Positions 1-9,751 of a stretch of 39,477 nucleotides of DNA are shown here, piece by piece. Numbering within the stretch: position 1 is the first letter of the stretch; each line of letters starts with the position of its first letter. Where the stretch lies: the NCBI GenBank assembly GCA_025352905.1, contig JANXRX010000310.1, positions 1-39,477 on the forward strand, read 5' to 3'. The position numbers were made by a program, and so were the translations under genes. The notes under the pieces were generated by a model that had not been told where the DNA came from, did no database searches, and saw nothing but the letters and a program-made list of their open reading frames with translations. The stretch is from Bacteroidota bacterium (GTDB taxonomy: Bacteria > Bacteroidota > Bacteroidia > Chitinophagales > Chitinophagaceae).

Positions 1-219
1 GCCATACACCCGGGCGCTGCTGAAACAGAATTTGCGATCGTTCGTTTTAAAGGGGATTCGTCCAAAGCCAAACAGGTATACGAAGGCTTTACCCCCTTAC
101 ACGCAAACGATATTGCGGATATCGCTTATTATTGCGCCACCCTTCCGGAACATGTTTGTATCAATGACCTTGTGGTAACCTGCACCGCACAGGCCAATGC
201 AATATATTTTCAGAAATAA
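1..219 (+). CDS. SDR-family NAD(P)-dependent oxidoreductase, C-terminal fragment
   Basis: The window opens inside this gene; the last 72 codons and the TAA stop are present. The readable tail has the PGxxxTEF motif, then VRFKGD, a VYEGFTPLHANDIAD stretch and a closing TAQANAIYFQK. This order is typical of the C-terminus of YdfG-like short-chain dehydrogenases, which act on 3-hydroxy acids or serine. The cofactor-binding Rossmann motif and the catalytic Tyr-Lys lie upstream of the window, so neither substrate nor cofactor can be judged. It converges on the nitronate monooxygenase gene with a 20 nt gap. The family call is fairly secure; the exact reaction is not. Confidence 0.85.
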   Translation, partial: AIHPGAAETEFAIVRFKGDSSKAKQVYEGFTPLHANDIADIAYYCATLPEHVCINDLVVTCTAQANAIYFQK

Positions 220-239
220 CGGAGAACTGATTTATTCGC

Positions 240-1190
240 TTATTCGTTTTTTCTTAACTGTAACCCCTGCAGGGCAGATTGATAGTCGTTCCATATTTCC
301 GTAAGAACTTCTGCAGCGGGTTTGATCTGTTTTATTAAGGCACTTACCTGGCCTATTTCAAGTTCGCCGTAGTCCAGGTCGCCTTCGAACATTCCTTTTT
401 TGGCGCGTGCCCTGCCCAGTATCTTTTTCATTTCTTCTTCATCGGCGCCACGCAATTCTGCGGCGTGTATTTCTTCAAAAAATGCATTTTTAAGCAGGCG
501 CACAGGTACCAGCTTTTTCATGGAGAGCACCGTATCCCCTTCGCCTGCCTTAATAACGGCTTCTTTAAAAGCCATATGCGATGAGGCTTCGGGTGTACAT
601 ACAAAACGACTACCAACCTGAACGCCGGCGGCGCCTAACACCATTGCCGCCAGCATCTGTCTGCCGGTAGCAATACCGCCCGCTGCTATCACAGGTATCG
701 TGACCGCCTCTTTTACAGCAGGCACCAACACCATCGTGGTGGTTTCTTCCCGTCCGTTATGCCCGCCCGCTTCAAAGCCTTCGGCAACCACGGCATCACA
801 CCCCGCTTCCTGTGCCTTGCTCGCAAATTTGCTGCTGCTCACTACATGAACGACCGTGATCTTTTTTTCCTTCAGCCAGGGCGTCCATGTTTTGGGGTTA
901 CCGGCACTGGTAAAAACAATGGGTACCTTTTCTTCCACAATAATGTTCATGATCTCTTCAATACCCGGATACATAAGAGGAACATTAACCCCGAAAGGTT
1001 TTCCGGTTGCCGCTTTGCATTGCTGAATATGTTCACGTAACACGTCTGGATACATGCTGCCTGCGCCGATCAGTCCGAGCCCGCCCGCATTACTTACCGC
1101 ACTTGCCAATCGCCATCCGCTCGCCCATACCATGCCTGCCTGGATGATGGGATATTGAATTTTAAAAAGTGTTGTAAGGTTATAAGCCAT
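240..1190 (-). CDS. nitronate monooxygenase / 2-nitropropane dioxygenase-like flavoprotein
   Basis: This 316-residue protein is a TIM-barrel FMN enzyme of the nitronate monooxygenase family, which oxidises alkyl nitronates. The same fold includes FabK-type enoyl-ACP reductases. Visible signatures are PIIQAGM near the N-terminus, SNAGGLGLIGAG, the AEGFEAGGHNGR stretch holding the family's conserved histidine, and IPVIAAGGIATG followed by GVQVGSRF for FMN phosphate binding. Length fits the family. It starts 28 nt downstream of the nucleotidyltransferase stop on the same strand and is probably co-transcribed with it, although no shared pathway is obvious. FabK cannot be fully excluded from sequence alone, but a fatty-acid role would need its own evidence. 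Confidence 0.85.
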   Translation of the reverse strand: MAYNLTTLFKIQYPIIQAGMVWASGWRLASAVSNAGGLGLIGAGSMYPDVLREHIQQCKAATGKPFGVNVPLMYPGIEEIMNIIVEEKVPIVFTSAGNPKTWTPWLKEKKITVVHVVSSSKFASKAQEAGCDAVVAEGFEAGGHNGREETTTMVLVPAVKEAVTIPVIAAGGIATGRQMLAAMVLGAAGVQVGSRFVCTPEASSHMAFKEAVIKAGEGDTVLSMKKLVPVRLLKNAFFEEIHAAELRGADEEEMKKILGRARAKKGMFEGDLDYGELEIGQVSALIKQIKPAAEVLTEIWNDYQSALQGLQLRKNE

Positions 1191-1218
1191 GCCAAATATT
1201 TATTAATGGCAGAAATAA

Positions 1219-2211
1219 CTACCCGAAATCAATCTCCGTATTATCTCCGATATTCAGGCTGCGGCTCAATCCTTTTACAGAGGCATCACTGCCGATAAGT
1301 GAATTATCGAGCACTACCTCAAAGAGATTGGTATAGGAACCGATGATACTGTCGCGCACGATAGAATGTTTGATAGAAGTATTGGCACCGATGGCCACAT
1401 GCGGGCCGATGATGGAATTAGAGATATCGCAGCCGGGGGCAATACTTACCGGCGGAATAATGATGGTGTCTTTAAACTCGTGTGCCCCGTTTATATTTCC
1501 CCCAAATTTTTTAAGCAGGGTGGCATTGCTTTCAAGCAGGGTTTCTTTCTTGCCGCAGTCGAACCAGTTCTTCACTTTAAAAGCCTGGAACTTAGCCCCG
1601 CGTTTGATCATACAATCCAGTGCATCGGTTAAATTATATTCTCCAAAGGTGCGGATATCCTGCGCAAATAAATGATGGAGACACTCAAACAGGAAATGGG
1701 TTTCTTTTATTTTGTACAACCCTACCAGCGCCATATTGCTTTTGGGGATAGCCGGTTTTTCTACCACCTGTTCTATAAAACCATCTTCGCCTACAGAAGC
1801 CACACCGAAATTCCTGGGGTCATCCACTTTTTTAATACCGAGCATACTGTAAGGGCTGTTCACCACTTCTTTTACATCATATTCGCAGATAGTATCTCCC
1901 AGTACCACAAACACCTCATCGGTACCTACTATATTCCTGGTCAGTTCAATCGCATGACCGGTTCCCTGCCGCTCGTTCTGGAAAACAAAATGCGTGGTAA
2001 GATCGGGATAGACCTGTTTTACATAGTCCTGGATCTTTTCTCCAAGATACCCGACAATAAAAATGAATTCGTTGATGCCCGCTTCGTGTAACTGGTCCAC
2101 AATAAAGCTGAGGATCGTTTTACCTGCGATGGGGATCAGTGCTTTGGGTTGGGTATAGGTATGGGGCCTTAATTTGGTTCCGGCACCTGCAACGGGGATG
2201 ATCGCTTTCAT
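1219..2211 (-). CDS. sugar-phosphate nucleotidyltransferase with left-handed beta-helix tail
   Basis: This 330-residue enzyme should couple an NTP to a sugar 1-phosphate to give a nucleotide sugar for envelope polysaccharide synthesis. The N-terminal domain starts with [16 protein letters not shown], a variant of the GxGTRLRP nucleotide-binding loop with Lys in place of Arg, followed by [12 protein letters not shown]. The acidic metal-binding region is near VLGDTI. From about residue 240 the sequence becomes hexapeptide-like ([29 protein letters not shown] in pieces), indicating a left-handed parallel beta-helix. The dTDP-glucose and UDP-glucose types look alike here, so I leave the sugar open. 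It is divergent from glyA and heads a two-gene operon with the nitronate monooxygenase. Confidence 0.88.
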   Translation of the reverse strand: MKAIIPVAGAGTKLRPHTYTQPKALIPIAGKTILSFIVDQLHEAGINEFIFIVGYLGEKIQDYVKQVYPDLTTHFVFQNERQGTGHAIELTRNIVGTDEVFVVLGDTICEYDVKEVVNSPYSMLGIKKVDDPRNFGVASVGEDGFIEQVVEKPAIPKSNMALVGLYKIKETHFLFECLHHLFAQDIRTFGEYNLTDALDCMIKRGAKFQAFKVKNWFDCGKKETLLESNATLLKKFGGNINGAHEFKDTIIIPPVSIAPGCDISNSIIGPHVAIGANTSIKHSIVRDSIIGSYTNLFEVVLDNSLIGSDASVKGLSRSLNIGDNTEIDFG

Positions 2212-2241
2212 GGGGGTTGTTTATCGTTGAAAATAGGCCTG

Positions 2242-2251
2242 CCGGTACCGG
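2242..2251. repeat. 10-bp perfect palindrome between divergent promoters
   Basis: CCGGTACCGG reads the same on both strands. It lies between the nucleotidyltransferase start and the glyA promoter. It could be an operator, but a 10-bp palindrome is expected several times by chance in a window this size, so this is only a note. Confidence 0.25.
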
Positions 2252-2292
2252 TCATCTATCAATTACCTCACCAGAACCTATTTCCAAGAGGC

Positions 2293-2322
2293 CGAAAATA
2301 GGAAAATCTCTTAACAGGGCAA
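2293..2322 (-). promoter_or_regulatory. candidate promoter of the nucleotidyltransferase-NMO operon
   Basis: On the minus strand a TTG (complement of 2320-2322) is followed after 19 nt by TATTTTCG (complement of 2293-2300). This is one base away from the Bacteroidota -7 consensus TAnnTTTG, with the expected spacing. The start codon at 2211 is about 80 nt downstream. The same TATTTTCG octamer occurs upstream of the ribonucleotide reductase and frr. Confidence 0.45.
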
Positions 2323-2334
2323 GATTTGTGGATA

Positions 2335-2362
2335 TTGTGTCCCTTCCCACAACTTATATTTG
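2335..2362 (+). promoter_or_regulatory. glyA promoter (TTG-N17-TATATTTG)
   Basis: TTG at 2335-2337 and TATATTTG at 2355-2362 are spaced by 17 nt and match the Bacteroidota consensus TTG-N17-23-TAnnTTTG. The expected transcription start is about 5 nt further on, leaving a leader of only about 10-12 nt before the ATG at 2379. This supports the shorter glyA start. Confidence 0.65.
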
Positions 2363-2378
2363 CGGGAAATATACACAG

Positions 2379-3659
2379 ATGCAAAGAGATACATTGGTTT
2401 TTGACCTGATCAGGCAGGAGCTCGAAAGGCAAAGACATGGTATTGAACTGATTGCCTCGGAAAATTTTACCAGTTTGCAGGTAATGCAGGCTATGGGCAA
2501 TGTAATGACCAATAAATATGCGGAAGGTTATCCGGGCCGCCGTTATTATGCCGGTTGTGAGATCGTTGACCAGACAGAACAACTGGCTATAGACCGTTTA
2601 AAGGAAATCTTTACCATTGACTATGCAAATGTACAACCGCATAGCGGCGCACAGGCCAATGCAGCGGTGGCGCTGGCCGTTCTGAAGCCGGGTGATGCCA
2701 TCCTGGGGCTTGACCTGAGTATGGGCGGACATTTAACACATGGCTCTGCTGTGAATTACAGTGGAAAATTATACAGCCCGCATTTTTATGGGGTAACACG
2801 CGAGGATGGGCTGGTTGATTATGATATGCTCGAAGCAAAGGCCCGGGAAGTAAAACCAAAAATGATCATCTGCGGTGCCAGCGCCTATAGCCGCGACTGG
2901 GATTATGCCCGTGTTCGAAAAGCGGCAGATGAAGTAGGCGCACTGGTGATGGCAGACATTGCACATCCTGCGGGACTGATCGCAAAAAAATTGTTGAACG
3001 ATCCTTTTGATCATTGTCATTTTGTAACTTCTACCACGCACAAAACCTTACGTGGCCCACGCGGTGGTATTATTATGATGCGAAAGGATTTTGAGAATCC
3101 TTTCGGGTTAAAAGATGTGAAAGGAAATATCCGGATGATGAGCAACCTGCTGGATATGGCCGTGTTCCCGGGAATACAGGGTGGGCCGCTCGAACATGTG
3201 ATTGCCGCCAAAGCCATTGCCTTTGGAGAAATATTGAGTGACGAGTTTACAGGCTATGCCATGCAGGTGATCAAAAATGCACAGGCGCTTTCTAAGGCCC
3301 TGGTGGAAAAAGAATATAAGATCATCAGCGGCGGTACCGATAATCACTTGGTACTGATCGATCTGCGCAATAAAAATATCAGCGGTAAAAAAGCAGAGCA
3401 GGCGCTGGTACTGGCCGATATCACTGCTAACAAGAATATGGTTCCTTATGATGATAAGAGCGCTTTTGTTACATCGGGCGTGCGCCTCGGCGTTCCTGCT
3501 ATCACTACAAGAGGAATGAAAGAAGAACATATGCAGTTTGTGGTGGATGCCATTGATAAAGTATTAATGAACACAGATAACCAGCAGGTACTTATAGCTG
3601 TTAAGAAAGAAGTGAACGAATTCATGTCGCAATTTGTCTTATACCCAGAAATGGGTTAA
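2379..3659 (+). CDS. glyA: serine hydroxymethyltransferase
   Basis: GlyA interconverts serine and glycine while charging tetrahydrofolate with a methylene group, using pyridoxal phosphate; it feeds purine, thymidylate and methionine synthesis. The 426-residue product shows [10 protein letters not shown], the [14 protein letters not shown] segment that shapes the active site, [19 protein letters not shown] and the PLP-lysine loop [13 protein letters not shown] with Lys222. An open frame runs upstream to 2217, but the ATG at 2379 gives the usual family length and N-terminus ([14 protein letters not shown]). A good promoter ends just before it, so I chose that start. A DUF4293-like gene follows after 19 nt and is probably co-transcribed. 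Confidence 0.97.
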   Translation: MQRDTLVFDLIRQELERQRHGIELIASENFTSLQVMQAMGNVMTNKYAEGYPGRRYYAGCEIVDQTEQLAIDRLKEIFTIDYANVQPHSGAQANAAVALAVLKPGDAILGLDLSMGGHLTHGSAVNYSGKLYSPHFYGVTREDGLVDYDMLEAKAREVKPKMIICGASAYSRDWDYARVRKAADEVGALVMADIAHPAGLIAKKLLNDPFDHCHFVTSTTHKTLRGPRGGIIMMRKDFENPFGLKDVKGNIRMMSNLLDMAVFPGIQGGPLEHVIAAKAIAFGEILSDEFTGYAMQVIKNAQALSKALVEKEYKIISGGTDNHLVLIDLRNKNISGKKAEQALVLADITANKNMVPYDDKSAFVTSGVRLGVPAITTRGMKEEHMQFVVDAIDKVLMNTDNQQVLIAVKKEVNEFMSQFVLYPEMG

Positions 3660-3678
3660 CGCATTTAAAATCTGTTTT

Positions 3679-4086
3679 ATGATACAAAGAATGCAAACGA
3701 TCTGGTTGCTTCTCGCCGCAGGATGCGGGTTCACTACGTTAAAACTTCCGTTTTATATAGGGAGCATAGGTACACTGCCTGCTGAGAACTTAACCGCGAT
3801 GAGCAATACTTTCCTGATGATCCTCACTGTTGGCGCTTCTTTGCTTGCCCTGGTGGCCATCTTCCTGTACAATAACAGGAAATTACAATCGAGGCTCGCA
3901 ATCACCGGGCTGATCGCAGGCATCATCAATATCATTCTTTTTATCCTAGAGGTAAAAAAATATACTGCCGGTGGTATCGCACTGTTCTGTGTGTTCAGTT
4001 TTGCTGTACCGGTATTTTATATCCTGGCGCTGAGAGGAATTTATAAAGATGATAAACTGATTAAAAGTGTAGACAGGTTAAGATAG
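3679..4086 (+). CDS. small membrane protein, DUF4293-like
   Basis: This 135-residue protein has no known function. The start MIQRMQTIWLLLAA is what I recall of DUF4293 proteins, a family seen in Bacteroidota. Four hydrophobic stretches can be read: residues about 5-20, 38-58, 65-87 and 95-115, separated by short charged loops such as YNNRKLQSR and EVKKYTAGG. This suggests a four-helix inner-membrane protein. The frame is open upstream into the glyA end, but the ATG at 3679 matches the family N-terminus. It overlaps the 3' end of uvrA on the other strand by 9 nt. The family assignment is from memory and moderately sure; the membrane topology is read directly from the sequence. Confidence 0.72.
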   Translation: MIQRMQTIWLLLAAGCGFTTLKLPFYIGSIGTLPAENLTAMSNTFLMILTVGASLLALVAIFLYNNRKLQSRLAITGLIAGIINIILFILEVKKYTAGGIALFCVFSFAVPVFYILALRGIYKDDKLIKSVDRLR

Positions 4087-6945
4087 AAACTTTCCTGTAT
4101 AACTTTCTTTCACTTTTTTAATACCCGACGGTACGCCTGCATATACAAGATTCCCACCCGCGTCGCCGGCTTCGGGGCCGAGGTCGATGAGCCAGTCGGC
4201 AGATTTAATTATATCTGTATTGTGTTCTATCACGATCAGGGAATGGCCCTGTTCTATCAGTGCATTAAATGATGCCAGTAGTTTTTTGATATCGTGAAAA
4301 TGAAGACCTGTTGTTGGCTCGTCAAAAATAAAAAGTACATGGCCGATCCCTTTCCCTTTGCCTAAAAAGCTGGCCAGTTTAACCCGTTGGGCCTCTCCGC
4401 CACTTAAGGTATCGCTGCTTTGCCCGAGTTTAATATACCCGAGGCCCACATCCTGCAAGGGCTGTATGGCTGTTCTGATCGGTTTTTCGTCTGCAAAAAA
4501 ACTGATCGCTTCATCCACACTCATTTCCAGTACATCAAACACACTCTTTCCTTTATACTGAACCTCCAGCACTTCTTCTTTAAACCGTTTACCACCGCAG
4601 GATTCGCAGGTTAGGTGTACATCGGCCAGGAACTGCATTTCCACCACCTGTTCCCCTTCACCCTTACAGGTATCGCAACGGCCACCGTCTACATTAAAAG
4701 AAAAATGCTTTGGCTGAAAACCGCGTGTTTTGGATAAGGATTGCCTGGCATACAGATCGCGGATATGATCATAGGCCTTGATATAGGTGATCGGGTTACT
4801 TCTCGATGATTTACCGATCGGGTTCTGATCGATCATTTCAACCTGCGAAATATGATCCACATCGCCGGTAAGGTCTTTATGCAGCCCAACTTTCTCGGTA
4901 AATTCTCCTTTCAGTTTCCGCAAAGCGGGCACCAATACCTGTTTTACCAATGTGGTCTTCCCGCTTCCGCTCACGCCACTCACTACGCATAAAGTATGCA
5001 AGGGAAACGCTACGGTAATGTCTTTCAGATTATTCTGCCTGGCATTTTCTACTTTGATGCTGCGTGTCCATTTCCTGACCGTTTTGGGAACTTCTATACT
5101 TAATTTACCGGTAAGGTATTTTCCGGTAAGGCTTTCGGAATTGGCCGTTATTTCTGCATAATCACCCACAGCAACCACTTCACCGCCGAGGTGTGAGGCA
5201 AGTGGCCCCATATCAATAATATAGTCCGCTTCACGCATCATCATTTCATCGTGTTCCACCACCACCACGGTATTGCCCAGGTCGCGCAAAGATTTCAATA
5301 CACTGATCAGCCTTTCCGTATCGCGTGAATGTAAGCCGATGGAAGGCTCATCCAGTATGTATAACGAATTGGTCAGGTTACTGCCCAAACTCCTGGTAAG
5401 CTGTATACGCTGGCTCTCGCCCCCGCTTAAAGAATTGGCCAGCCTGTTAAGTGTTAGGTAGCCCAGTCCTACATCTATCAATGTTTGCAGACGCTGGTGA
5501 ACTTCCAATAATATCCTTTTAGCCACCTGCCGGTCATGTTCCGATAACTGCAGGTTGTTGAACCATGTTTTCAGATCCTTTACCTGCCATTCGCATAATT
5601 CGCCTATATGCCTGCCACTTACTTTCACATACAATGCTTCTTTACGCAACCGGTACCCTTTGCATTCCGGGCAATTGGTTCTGCCCCTGTACCTGCTCAG
5701 CAATACACGGTATTGAACCTTGTACAGGTTCTGTTCCACCTCTTTAAAAAAATCATTGATACCCTGTGACCCCCCGGAGCCTTCCCATAACTGGCTGTAT
5801 TGTTCTTTGGTAAGATCGATAACCGCTTTGTGAATAGGGAACCCGCTCTTTCCGGCGCCTTTTATAAATTGTTCTTTCCACCATCCCAGTTTTTCTCCTT
5901 TCCAGGGCGCCACGGCTCCTTCATACACACTTAATCTTTTATCGGGGATCACGAGGTCCGAATCAATTCCCAATACCTGGCTGAATCCTTCGCAAACAGG
6001 GCAGGCGCCAAATGGATTGTTGAAGGAGAAAAGGTTGGGCACCGGTTCTTCAAACTGGATCCCATCCAGCTCAAACCGGTTGCTGAAATGGAGCAGTTGA
6101 TCGCTGTTAACCTCTACATACATCTCTCCCTCACCTTCATAAAATGCGGTTCCGATAGAATCCGACAAACGGTGAAGATCATCTTCATCGAATGTTTTTG
6201 TTACGATACGGTCGATGAGAACGAAAGTTGCTGAAGAGCCAGGGGTAAGGGGTAAAGCATAAGGTGTAAGTTTTTTATTTAACTCTTTATCGCTTAATTC
6301 AAGCAATTCTTCTATCCGGAACAATTGTCCTCCCTTTCCACTGATCCCTTTCCCCTCCCTATAATACATCCGTGAAAATCCTTTCTGCATCAGTATATTC
6401 AACTCTTCACGGATCTCTCTTTTCGCATGCTGTTTAAAGGGTACGATGATCATGACTTTACTACCATCCTTCATCCCGTTTACGGCATTTAATACATCCG
6501 CCACATCGTCTTTGGTTACTTCTTTCCCGCTTACGGGAGAGATGGTTTTGCCTGCCCTGGCATAGAGCAGCCGCAGGTAATCGTAGATCTCCGTCATACT
6601 GCCAACGGTACTACGCGGTGTGCGGGTAATCACTTTCTGTTCGATGGCAATGGCCGGGCAGAGCCCTTTGATATAATCCACATCGGGTTTTTCCATCCGG
6701 GCCATAAACTGGCGGGCATAAGCGCTGAGGCTTTCTGCATAGCGCCGCTGGCCCTCAGCAAAAAGGGTATCTATGGTAAGTGATGACTTACCGCTGCCCG
6801 AAACACCGGTAACCACGATCAGTTTATTGCGCGGGAAGCTGACCGTAACATTTTTAAGATTGTGTACCCTTGCACCTTTAACAAAGATGCTCTCCGTTCT
6901 ATCGGTGATATGCTCAATTTTGAGCGTTTTTGTTTTTGCTGGCAT
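4078..6945 (-). CDS. uvrA: excinuclease ABC subunit A
   Basis: UvrA is the damage-sensing ABC ATPase that loads UvrB in nucleotide excision repair. The 955-residue product has both ATPase modules. Walker [10 protein letters not shown] lies at residues 47-55 and GVSGSGKTT near 655; ABC signatures are LSGGESQR near 505 and LSGGEAQR near 847. The second zinc module is complete (CDTC...CESC, about residues 755-785). The first zinc module keeps only its second pair (GACPVC, about 313): the expected upstream CxxC is replaced by SNRFELDG. A low-complexity insert [16 protein letters not shown] sits near residues 225-237. The gene is monocistronic, divergent from the sigma factor gene. A near-consensus -7 element (TTAATTTG) ends about 6 nt before the ATG. 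Confidence 0.97.
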   Translation of the reverse strand: MPAKTKTLKIEHITDRTESIFVKGARVHNLKNVTVSFPRNKLIVVTGVSGSGKSSLTIDTLFAEGQRRYAESLSAYARQFMARMEKPDVDYIKGLCPAIAIEQKVITRTPRSTVGSMTEIYDYLRLLYARAGKTISPVSGKEVTKDDVADVLNAVNGMKDGSKVMIIVPFKQHAKREIREELNILMQKGFSRMYYREGKGISGKGGQLFRIEELLELSDKELNKKLTPYALPLTPGSSATFVLIDRIVTKTFDEDDLHRLSDSIGTAFYEGEGEMYVEVNSDQLLHFSNRFELDGIQFEEPVPNLFSFNNPFGACPVCEGFSQVLGIDSDLVIPDKRLSVYEGAVAPWKGEKLGWWKEQFIKGAGKSGFPIHKAVIDLTKEQYSQLWEGSGGSQGINDFFKEVEQNLYKVQYRVLLSRYRGRTNCPECKGYRLRKEALYVKVSGRHIGELCEWQVKDLKTWFNNLQLSEHDRQVAKRILLEVHQRLQTLIDVGLGYLTLNRLANSLSGGESQRIQLTRSLGSNLTNSLYILDEPSIGLHSRDTERLISVLKSLRDLGNTVVVVEHDEMMMREADYIIDMGPLASHLGGEVVAVGDYAEITANSESLTGKYLTGKLSIEVPKTVRKWTRSIKVENARQNNLKDITVAFPLHTLCVVSGVSGSGKTTLVKQVLVPALRKLKGEFTEKVGLHKDLTGDVDHISQVEMIDQNPIGKSSRSNPITYIKAYDHIRDLYARQSLSKTRGFQPKHFSFNVDGGRCDTCKGEGEQVVEMQFLADVHLTCESCGGKRFKEEVLEVQYKGKSVFDVLEMSVDEAISFFADEKPIRTAIQPLQDVGLGYIKLGQSSDTLSGGEAQRVKLASFLGKGKGIGHVLFIFDEPTTGLHFHDIKKLLASFNALIEQGHSLIVIEHNTDIIKSADWLIDLGPEAGDAGGNLVYAGVPSGIKKVKESYTGKFLS

Positions 6946-7122
6946 ACGTTACAAATTAAACACTTTATTGCCCTTTAAGTTTACTGGCGGCCCATTCTTT
7001 CGTGCGATCGCTTGAATGGAAATATGTGAATAAGTGGGTACCCCGAAAACCATCTTTTCCACAAAAGCCAAACTGATATGAAAAGATGTATAATTTGTCG
7101 TTGAAATATAATGAGTTAGTGC

Positions 7123-7147
7123 GGCGCATTCAATTAAAAATTGCGCC
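7123..7147. repeat. 6-bp GC-rich inverted repeat in the uvrA/sigma intergenic region
   Basis: GGCGCA at 7123-7128 and TGCGCC at 7142-7147 flank an AT-rich 13-nt spacer. It lies in the 247-nt region between the divergent uvrA and ECF sigma genes. It could be an operator or a leader hairpin of the sigma gene. There is no T-tract, so it is not a standard terminator. Otherwise this intergenic region shows nothing I can name. Confidence 0.3.
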
Positions 7148-7192
7148 AATACCCTGATTAAAAACAAAAAAAGCGGCTCAAACCCCTATTTT

Positions 7193-7774
7193 ATGCGAAC
7201 ATTAGACCATGTGTCTGATACAGAACTAATCAGATCGTTCCAGGATGGCGATGCCGGGGCGTTTGAGGTCCTGACCCTCCGCTACAAGGATAAGGTGTTC
7301 TCGTCGATTTTATTTTTTGTGAAGGATAGTTATCTCGCCGAAGACCTGTTCCAGGATGTTTTTATTAAGATCATTGATACTTTACAGAACAAAAGATATA
7401 CCGAAGAGGGCAAATTTTTACCCTGGGCGCTTCGGATTGCCCATAACCTGTGCGTGGATTATTTCAGGAAAGTGAAACGCACACCCACCATTAAGACCAG
7501 CGATAACAAAGACATTTTCGAGATCATACAAATGGCAGAAGAGGGCCCGGATGCCAAGATCATGCAGGGTCAGAGCCATGAAAGGGTCCGTTTAATGCTC
7601 GACCTGTTACCCGAAGAACAAAGGGAGATCATTGTACTCAGGCATTATGCCAATATGAGTTTTAAGGAGATCGCGCTGATCACTAACTGCAGCATCAATA
7701 CGGCACTGGGCCGGATGCGTTATGGACTGATCAATCTTCGGAAGATGATGATAGAAAAGCAGATCGCTTTATAA
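7193..7774 (+). CDS. RNA polymerase ECF-type sigma-70 factor
   Basis: This 193-residue protein has the two-domain layout of an extracytoplasmic-function sigma factor. Sigma region 2 spans about residues 20-90, with GDAGAFEVLTLRY, DSYLAEDLFQDVFIKI and FLPWALRIAHNLCVDYFR. Region 4 spans about 130-185, with LLPEEQREIIVLRHYANMSFKEIA and a helix-turn-helix reading LITNCSINTALGRMRYGL. No anti-sigma factor or FecR-like gene is next to it: the following gene converges with a 4 nt gap and uvrA is divergent. Its signal and regulon therefore cannot be inferred from context. It is not an RpoD or RpoN type. Confidence 0.92.
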   Translation: MRTLDHVSDTELIRSFQDGDAGAFEVLTLRYKDKVFSSILFFVKDSYLAEDLFQDVFIKIIDTLQNKRYTEEGKFLPWALRIAHNLCVDYFRKVKRTPTIKTSDNKDIFEIIQMAEEGPDAKIMQGQSHERVRLMLDLLPEEQREIIVLRHYANMSFKEIALITNCSINTALGRMRYGLINLRKMMIEKQIAL

Positions 7775-7778
7775 TCGT

Positions 7779-9749
7779 TTAGATTTTTTTTCGTTTGGCA
7801 AATTCCATTTTTACTGCATCGAGATGGTCTATAAACTTCTGAACATCGGGATCGTACCCATATTTTGTATCGCTGAGCGAATTGCCCTCCAGGTCGAGGA
7901 ACTTATATAAGGGCTGCGCATTAAACCCGAATTTAGTTACTTCATATTCCAGGTTCCTTCCGCCTACCGTTGTGATCATTTCACCCCGTGTATCCATAAA
8001 CTGTTCTGCTGCCGGCAACTCGCTTGATTCATCGACATATAAACTGACAAGCACAAAATTCTCTTTTATCCGCTTCAGCACTTCCGGGTTTTTCCATACC
8101 TGCTCTTCCATTTTGCGGCAATTGGGACAGCTATGCCCTGTAAAATCAAGCATCACCGGCTTATTCAATGCCTTTGCCGCGGCCATGCCTTCGGTGAGGT
8201 CAAAATAAGCGACCAGGCCAAACGGTACATGCAGTTTATCGGTGAGTTTAACCGGTGGTACTGCAGCATTCCCTGTTTTTAATTCAAGGTTTCTGCTGCC
8301 CGTATTCAGGTTATCGATCTTGTATTTGAGATCATCCAGGTTAAACTCCTGGGTGCCTGCCGGCGGGATAAAGCCACTCAGTAATTTTAAAGGGGCACCC
8401 CATAACCCGGGTATCATATACAAAGTGAAGCAGAAAGCAAAAATCGCAAAGAACAAACGTGGCACACTGATGAATGTCATTTCGCTATCATGCGAGAATT
8501 TTAATTTACCGAGCAGGTACAGTCCCATCAATCCAAAAATCACGATCCATATAACCAGGAATACATCTCTGTCGAGCAGGTGCCAGTGATAAGCAAGATC
8601 CACATTACTCAGGAACTTCATGGCAAGCGCCAGTTCTATAAAACCAAACACCACTTTTACGGCATTAAGCCAGCCGCCGCTCTTGGGCAATGATTGCAAT
8701 AAAGAAGGAAAGAAGGCAAACAGTGAAAACGGAAGCGCCAATCCTGCCCCAAAACCCAGCATACCTATTACCGGCGCGATACTTACGCCTCCTGTACTGG
8801 TTTGCCCAAGTAAAGTACCTACCAACGGCCCGGTACAGGAGAATGAAACGATCACCAATGTAAGCGCCATAAAGAAAATACCCAATAGCCCTCCTTTACC
8901 GGCTGCCGTATCGGCCTTATTGGCCCAGCTGTTGGGCAGTTCCAGTTCAAAAGCGCCGAAAAAAGAAATGGCAAATACGGTGAAGATGGCAAAGAACACC
9001 AGGTTTGAAAAAGGACTGGTAGAAATATGGTATAGTATTTTATCTCCAAAGATCAGCGTAAGGATAAGCGTTGGGATGGTATAGATCAGGATGATCGAAA
9101 AAGAATACCAGGTAGCATTACGCAATCCCTCCATTTTTGACCGGCTTCTTTTTAAAAAGAAACTCACCGTTACCGGGATCAGCGGAAATACACAGGGCGT
9201 AATAATGGCGATCAGGCCTGTTAAAAAACAAAGCAGGAAGATCTTCCACAAAGATTGATCCGCCGCTTTAGCTGTTTGGTTTTGTGCAGATGCCGGTGGC
9301 AGCTTCACAGAAAAAGTTTCTGTTTTACCCGGAAACTCGTCCCCGTTCTTTGCCAGCCAGCTAAAGGACCCGGTAATATTAGTGCTGTCCTTTGCGGTAA
9401 CATGTAAAGGAAAACGGAACACTGCATTGCCGGTATATAAACGATAGATACCCGGTCCATTCGCTTCTTTTACCAACTCAAGATTACCGGTTTCTGTAAC
9501 GGTATCCGTTTGTTTTTGATAACGGCCGGAATCGATCGTAAGCATGCTTACAAAAGCATCTTCCGCATTTGCTTTTTTTACTGAAAACAATCCCGATCCC
9601 TTTTGTATCGCTGCTTTTACATCCAGGTATACCAGGCTATCATTCGCACGTACTGCGGTAAACACAAACTGTACAGGTTGTTTTGCATCCTGCGCAGTTA
9701 CTGTAAAAAATAGGATAACCGTAAGAAAAAGGAATAGGATTCTCTTCAT
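7779..9749 (-). CDS. dsbD: thiol:disulfide interchange protein DsbD (transmembrane plus thioredoxin domains)
   Basis: DsbD moves electrons from cytoplasmic thioredoxin across the inner membrane to periplasmic thiol proteins. The 656-residue product has a signal peptide and a periplasmic N-terminal domain (about 20-150). The eight-helix transmembrane domain has its two conserved redox cysteines in TPCVFP and SFSCTGPLVG. The C-terminal thioredoxin-like domain has the active site GHSCPNCRKME near residue 540. The N-terminal domain aligns with DsbD alpha domains but has no cysteine: the region GSFSWLAKNGDEFPG occupies the place of the CxnC site. The cysteine-bearing alpha domain is encoded by the gene 2 nt upstream. 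It converges on the sigma factor gene. Confidence 0.92.
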   Translation of the reverse strand: MKRILFLFLTVILFFTVTAQDAKQPVQFVFTAVRANDSLVYLDVKAAIQKGSGLFSVKKANAEDAFVSMLTIDSGRYQKQTDTVTETGNLELVKEANGPGIYRLYTGNAVFRFPLHVTAKDSTNITGSFSWLAKNGDEFPGKTETFSVKLPPASAQNQTAKAADQSLWKIFLLCFLTGLIAIITPCVFPLIPVTVSFFLKRSRSKMEGLRNATWYSFSIILIYTIPTLILTLIFGDKILYHISTSPFSNLVFFAIFTVFAISFFGAFELELPNSWANKADTAAGKGGLLGIFFMALTLVIVSFSCTGPLVGTLLGQTSTGGVSIAPVIGMLGFGAGLALPFSLFAFFPSLLQSLPKSGGWLNAVKVVFGFIELALAMKFLSNVDLAYHWHLLDRDVFLVIWIVIFGLMGLYLLGKLKFSHDSEMTFISVPRLFFAIFAFCFTLYMIPGLWGAPLKLLSGFIPPAGTQEFNLDDLKYKIDNLNTGSRNLELKTGNAAVPPVKLTDKLHVPFGLVAYFDLTEGMAAAKALNKPVMLDFTGHSCPNCRKMEEQVWKNPEVLKRIKENFVLVSLYVDESSELPAAEQFMDTRGEMITTVGGRNLEYEVTKFGFNAQPLYKFLDLEGNSLSDTKYGYDPDVQKFIDHLDAVKMEFAKRKKI

Positions 9750-9751
9750 TG

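Noticed and set aside
2217-2378. 54-codon N-terminal extension of GlyA
   Set aside because: The open frame lies upstream of a good promoter at 2335-2362 and has no resemblance to any GlyA N-terminus.
6949-7167. 72-codon minus-strand frame upstream of uvrA
   Set aside because: No recognisable product, no promoter and no start context; it fills the intergenic region by chance.
8272-8320. Repeat-like insert in DsbD (segment NLNTGSRNLELKTGN)
   Set aside because: It resembles the UvrA and MetRS inserts in style, but no DNA word is shared with an intergenic repeat in the window, so it was not counted.
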